DNA of 64,000 nucleotides from Ndongobacter massiliensis (lineage in GTDB: Bacteria > Bacillota > Clostridia > Tissierellales > Peptoniphilaceae). The stretch is taken from the NCBI RefSeq assembly GCF_900120375.1, contig NZ_LT635480.1, positions 992,001 to 1,056,000 on the forward strand, in the 5' to 3' direction. This document shows, in pieces, positions 61,309 to 64,000 of the stretch (position 1 is the first letter of the stretch; each line of letters begins with the position of its first letter). The notes below the pieces were generated by a model, which saw only the letters and a program-made list of their open reading frames with translations, was not told the origin of the DNA and did no database searches. A program made the position numbers and the translations under genes.

Positions 61309-61959
61309 TTACGACTGCTTTTCCAATGCGGCATTGACCGCGTCGCGAATGGATTGCCACTGCGATGCCTCGACGGCCTTATCCGTCAAGGTTCCGCCGG
61401 CGTCCTGCAGCTGTGCCACCGCGTCTTCCGTCCGCTCGGCAAGGGCATCTGCCATGGACTGCAGCATCTCCCATCCTTCTAAAAATGCCATGCGCGCATC
61501 CGAGCCACATTCTGAAAGGTACGCTGTCACATCTGCTTGTACCTGTTCCGGGGAAAGCGCATACGCTCCCAAGGTGTTGAGCCACGCGCCGGCGACAGAC
61601 GCCGCTTGCAGCGTAAAACCGGCGACGCCAGGGTGCACCTCTTGCGTCGCAGCATAGAGATCGCACAGCGCGCGCCGGGCGTCTTCGGAAATCGGCGCCG
61701 GTTCTTTGCCCGTTGAAGCAGGTTCTTTCGCCGATTGTTCCGATTGTTGTGTCGATTCCGGTTCCTGCACCGCATGGCTCGCGTCGGCTTCGGACGACAC
61801 CTCGGAGCTTTGCTGCGACGAAGCGCCGGACGCGCTGCTTTCGCCGGGCTGGGACTCCGAGTTTTCTTCCGTCGTGCCGCCGCATCCGATCAACAAACTC
61901 AGACTCAAAAATAGTGCACCGGCGGTGAGCATTCTCTTCGCATTAAAAAACTTTTTCAT
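61309..61959 (-). CDS. Lipoprotein of unknown function
   Basis: The ATG at 61957-61959 has AGGAGG ten bases upstream. The 216-residue product has a lipoprotein signal ending LSLSLLIGC, a Ser/Glu/Gln-rich spacer (about 30-90), then a helical domain ([40 protein letters not shown]) that I do not recognise. It lies upstream of the 3D-domain gene on the same strand; no clear terminator was seen between them. An outer-surface location is predicted from the signal only. Confidence 0.8.
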   Translation of the reverse strand: MKKFFNAKRMLTAGALFLSLSLLIGCGGTTEENSESQPGESSASGASSQQSSEVSSEADASHAVQEPESTQQSEQSAKEPASTGKEPAPISEDARRALCDLYAATQEVHPGVAGFTLQAASVAGAWLNTLGAYALSPEQVQADVTAYLSECGSDARMAFLEGWEMLQSMADALAERTEDAVAQLQDAGGTLTDKAVEASQWQSIRDAVNAALEKQS

Positions 61960-62023
61960 TGCTGTCTTGCCTCCTGCTCTTTGTGTTTTTCCCATCATAC
62001 ACCTTTTTCCGTCCTGTCCGCTG

Positions 62024-62032
62024 TGATATTAT
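62024..62032 (+). promoter_or_regulatory. Possible extended -10 of the aminotransferase pair
   Basis: TGATATTAT is an extended -10 about 30 bases upstream of the first aminotransferase start. The -35 is weak (TTTTTC). Confidence 0.35.
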
Positions 62033-62060
62033 GAACCTGTTCGCAGGGAAGGGAGAGCTT

Positions 62061-63269
62061 ATGTTATCAAAACGAATTCAACAAATGCCTGCCTCCGCCA
62101 CGCGCAAACTGCTTCCCTATGCAGAAGCCGTGGAAAAGGAAGGCGTAGAAGTCATTCATCTAAATATTGGACAACCGGACATCCCGACGCCCACATCTTT
62201 TTACGATGCGGTTGCCGCCCACCGACCTTCGGTGCTGTCCTATGCCAATTCCAAAGGCATCGCCCCGATGATCGAAGCGACGCGCGCCTACTATCAACAC
62301 TATGGGCTTGCTTTTGACGCGCAGGAAATACTCATTACCGCCGGCGCCAGCGAAGCATTGCGCATTGCACTGACCTGTCTCTGTGACCCCGGCGATTCCA
62401 TACTCGTTTTTGAACCCTTTTATACCAATTACCGGAGCATGGCCCAGATGTTGAATATTCGCCTGATTCCGGTGACCACGACGGCGGAGAAGCAATTTTC
62501 CATCCCCGATATTGCGGAATTGGAGCGCGTCTATGATGCCTCACTGCGAGCGGTGCTGCTTTCCAATCCGTGCAATCCGACCGGGCGCGTCTACACAGCC
62601 GAGGAACAAGATACCGTCGTTGCCTTTGCCAAAAAGCACGATTTGTATGTCATTGCGGATGAAGTATACCGCGAATTCAACTATTCCAATCGTCCGTTCC
62701 ACTCCTTTGCGGAGCGGTCGGAGCTGGCGGAACATGTGGTACTGCTCGACAGCGTCTCCAAGCGTTTTTCCGCCTGCGGCGCGCGCATCGGGGCGATTCT
62801 TTCCAAAGATCCCACCTTTATGAAGGGGGCGCTGAAATTGTGTCAGCTGCGTCTGGCCGTTTCCACGCTCGATCAAATCGGCGCAGCAGCAATCAATCCA
62901 CTGGATGAAAACTTTTTGGTATCTGTGCGTTCGACGTTCCGAAAGCGTCGGGACGTCCTGCAGCATTGTCTTGCACGCATCGAAGGCATTACCGCTTCGC
63001 ATCCCGAAGGTGCTTTCTACACCATGGTCCGGCTGCCCGTTGACGATGCGGAACGCTTTATCATCTGGACGCTGCAAAATGTGCGCGTTCACGGGCGAAC
63101 TGCACTTTTCACCCCGGCAGAAGCTTTCTATGCGACTCCCGGACTGGGTCGCAATGAAATTCGCATTTCCTACAGCGTCGATGCGCAGAAATTGGAGCAG
63201 GCGATTGAAATATTGGCGCAGGCATTGACAATCTACCCGCATCGCGTGGACGGAAAGGAGACGAAATGA
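62061..63269 (+). CDS. Class I/II aminotransferase, aspartate aminotransferase-like (copy 1)
   Basis: The ATG at 62061 follows GGGAAGGGAG; 34 upstream codons are rejected. The 402-residue fold-type I PLP enzyme has HLNIGQPDIPTP near the start, SNPCNPTGRVY, the PLP-contacting VIADEVYREF, and the Schiff-base lysine Lys234 in SVSKRFSACGARIG. The exact amino acid substrate cannot be read. Its stop overlaps the start of a close paralogue by four bases, so the two are translationally coupled. Confidence 0.9.
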   Translation: MLSKRIQQMPASATRKLLPYAEAVEKEGVEVIHLNIGQPDIPTPTSFYDAVAAHRPSVLSYANSKGIAPMIEATRAYYQHYGLAFDAQEILITAGASEALRIALTCLCDPGDSILVFEPFYTNYRSMAQMLNIRLIPVTTTAEKQFSIPDIAELERVYDASLRAVLLSNPCNPTGRVYTAEEQDTVVAFAKKHDLYVIADEVYREFNYSNRPFHSFAERSELAEHVVLLDSVSKRFSACGARIGAILSKDPTFMKGALKLCQLRLAVSTLDQIGAAAINPLDENFLVSVRSTFRKRRDVLQHCLARIEGITASHPEGAFYTMVRLPVDDAERFIIWTLQNVRVHGRTALFTPAEAFYATPGLGRNEIRISYSVDAQKLEQAIEILAQALTIYPHRVDGKETK

Positions 63270-64000
63270 ACTTTTCAAAGCGCGCGCGTTCCATGATCGC
63301 CTCCCCCATCCGCAAACTGATCCCCTATGCGGATGCGGTGCGAAAAGAGGGCGTGCATGTCATTCCGCTGAACATTGGACAGCCGGATATTCCGACACCG
63401 CCGGATTTTCTGGAAGCGGTGCGCCATTACGATGTCAGCGTTCTCGAATACGCCAATTCGCAGGGAATGAAAAAAGCGCTGGAGACGACACAGCTGTATC
63501 TACATAACTACGGACTCGATTTTTCCATTGACGAACTCCTGATCACGACCGGTGCCAGCGAAGGGCTGAATTTCTCCTTAGCCTGCATCTGCGATCCCGG
63601 CGACGCCTTGATTGTCCTGGAGCCTTTTTATACGAATTACCGCAGTCTGGCGGAAGCGCAGGGCATTCATCTACACCCCGTAACGACCTATGCTCGGAAT
63701 AATTTCTCCGTGCCCGATGCCGAAACGCTGGAGCGCGCCTACGACAAAAGTGTGCGCGGCATTTTGCTTTCGAGCCCCAGCAATCCAACCGGACGCGTCT
63801 ACACGCTGGAAGAAATGCAGCGTCTCGTCGATTTTGCCGAGCGCCACAAACTTTTCATTATTGCCGACGAGGTATACCGCGAATTCAATTACACGGACCG
63901 TCCGTTCTATTCCTTTGCGCAATTCCCCGCCATTGAACAGCAGGTCATACTGCTGGACAGCATTTCCAAAAAATATTCCGCCTGCGGCGCGCGCATCGGT
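63266..64000 (+). CDS. Class I/II aminotransferase, copy 2 (cut by the window end)
   Basis: Begins with ATG at 63266 behind AAAGGAG, overlapping copy 1 by ATGA. The visible 245 codons align along their whole length with copy 1: PLNIGQPDIPTP, SSPSNPTGRVYT, IIADEVYREFNYTDRPFYSF and the PLP lysine in SISKKYSACGARIG at about residue 235. The 3' end lies outside the window. This is a tandem duplicate; whether the two differ in substrate or form a heteromer is unknown. Confidence 0.92.
   Translation, partial: MNFSKRARSMIASPIRKLIPYADAVRKEGVHVIPLNIGQPDIPTPPDFLEAVRHYDVSVLEYANSQGMKKALETTQLYLHNYGLDFSIDELLITTGASEGLNFSLACICDPGDALIVLEPFYTNYRSLAEAQGIHLHPVTTYARNNFSVPDAETLERAYDKSVRGILLSSPSNPTGRVYTLEEMQRLVDFAERHKLFIIADEVYREFNYTDRPFYSFAQFPAIEQQVILLDSISKKYSACGARIG

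Overview
The window reads as chromosome of an anaerobic, Gram-positive Bacillota bacterium with mid-range G+C. Supporting signs are strong AGGAGG-type ribosome sites, consensus -35/-10 promoters and many U-tract terminators. Others are an anaerobic ribonucleotide reductase (nrdD/nrdG), a sortase-anchored adhesin with many Cna-B-like domains and an SPKTG anchor, several lipoproteins, and a tryptophanase. The gene mix and the SPKTG anchor would suit a Peptoniphilaceae-like (Tissierellia) coccus, but that placement is a guess made without any search.

Layout. 1-2.3 kb: end of a Tad/Flp pilus operon (tadB, tadC, Flp1-like pilin, TadE-like protein), minus strand. 2.6-14.9 kb: rpoB-rpoC, then rpsL-rpsG-fusA-tuf behind its own perfect promoter. 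15-24.7 kb: cell surface block with an M23 peptidase carrying near-identical wall-binding repeats, a 1900-residue Cna-B/VaFE-type adhesin and a small lipoprotein. 24.9-30.2 kb: a DUF1858 protein and a glutaredoxin, then the rsmA-rnmV-tatD-metG operon. 30.2-31.2 kb: gene-free, A/T-rich, repeat-containing. 31.2-34.5 kb: tryptophanase plus NSS-family amino acid transporter. 34.7-38.5 kb: YczE-type membrane protein, DUF1287 protein, NADP-type zinc alcohol dehydrogenase, CobW-family GTPase. 38.5-43.3 kb: an apparent module of PucR-type regulator, SDR dehydrogenase, small membrane protein and Old-Yellow-Enzyme/FAD reductase. 43.5-45.3 kb: a lipoprotein with a caspase-like (clan CD/CHAT-type) His/Cys signature. 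45.4-45.6 kb: tRNA-Phe, tRNA-Gly and tRNA-Cys. 45.7-46.7 kb: a second gene-free region with 63-bp tandem repeats. 46.7-64 kb: glycosyltransferase, Maf, a coiled-coil protein, cytosine permease/deaminase, nrdDG, Na/Pi symporter, YitT-family protein, polyphosphate kinase, a 3D-domain wall protein with a Glu-Pro repeat, a lipoprotein, and two tandem aminotransferases, the second running off the end.

The genes describe an amino-acid- and nucleobase-using anaerobe: tryptophan uptake and cleavage, cytosine uptake and deamination, phosphate uptake near polyphosphate synthesis, and a heavily decorated wall. The most unusual items are the caspase-like lipoprotein, the shared repeat family in the two gene-free regions, the structured leader before the YitT gene, and the adhesin whose predicted thioester glutamine is missing.
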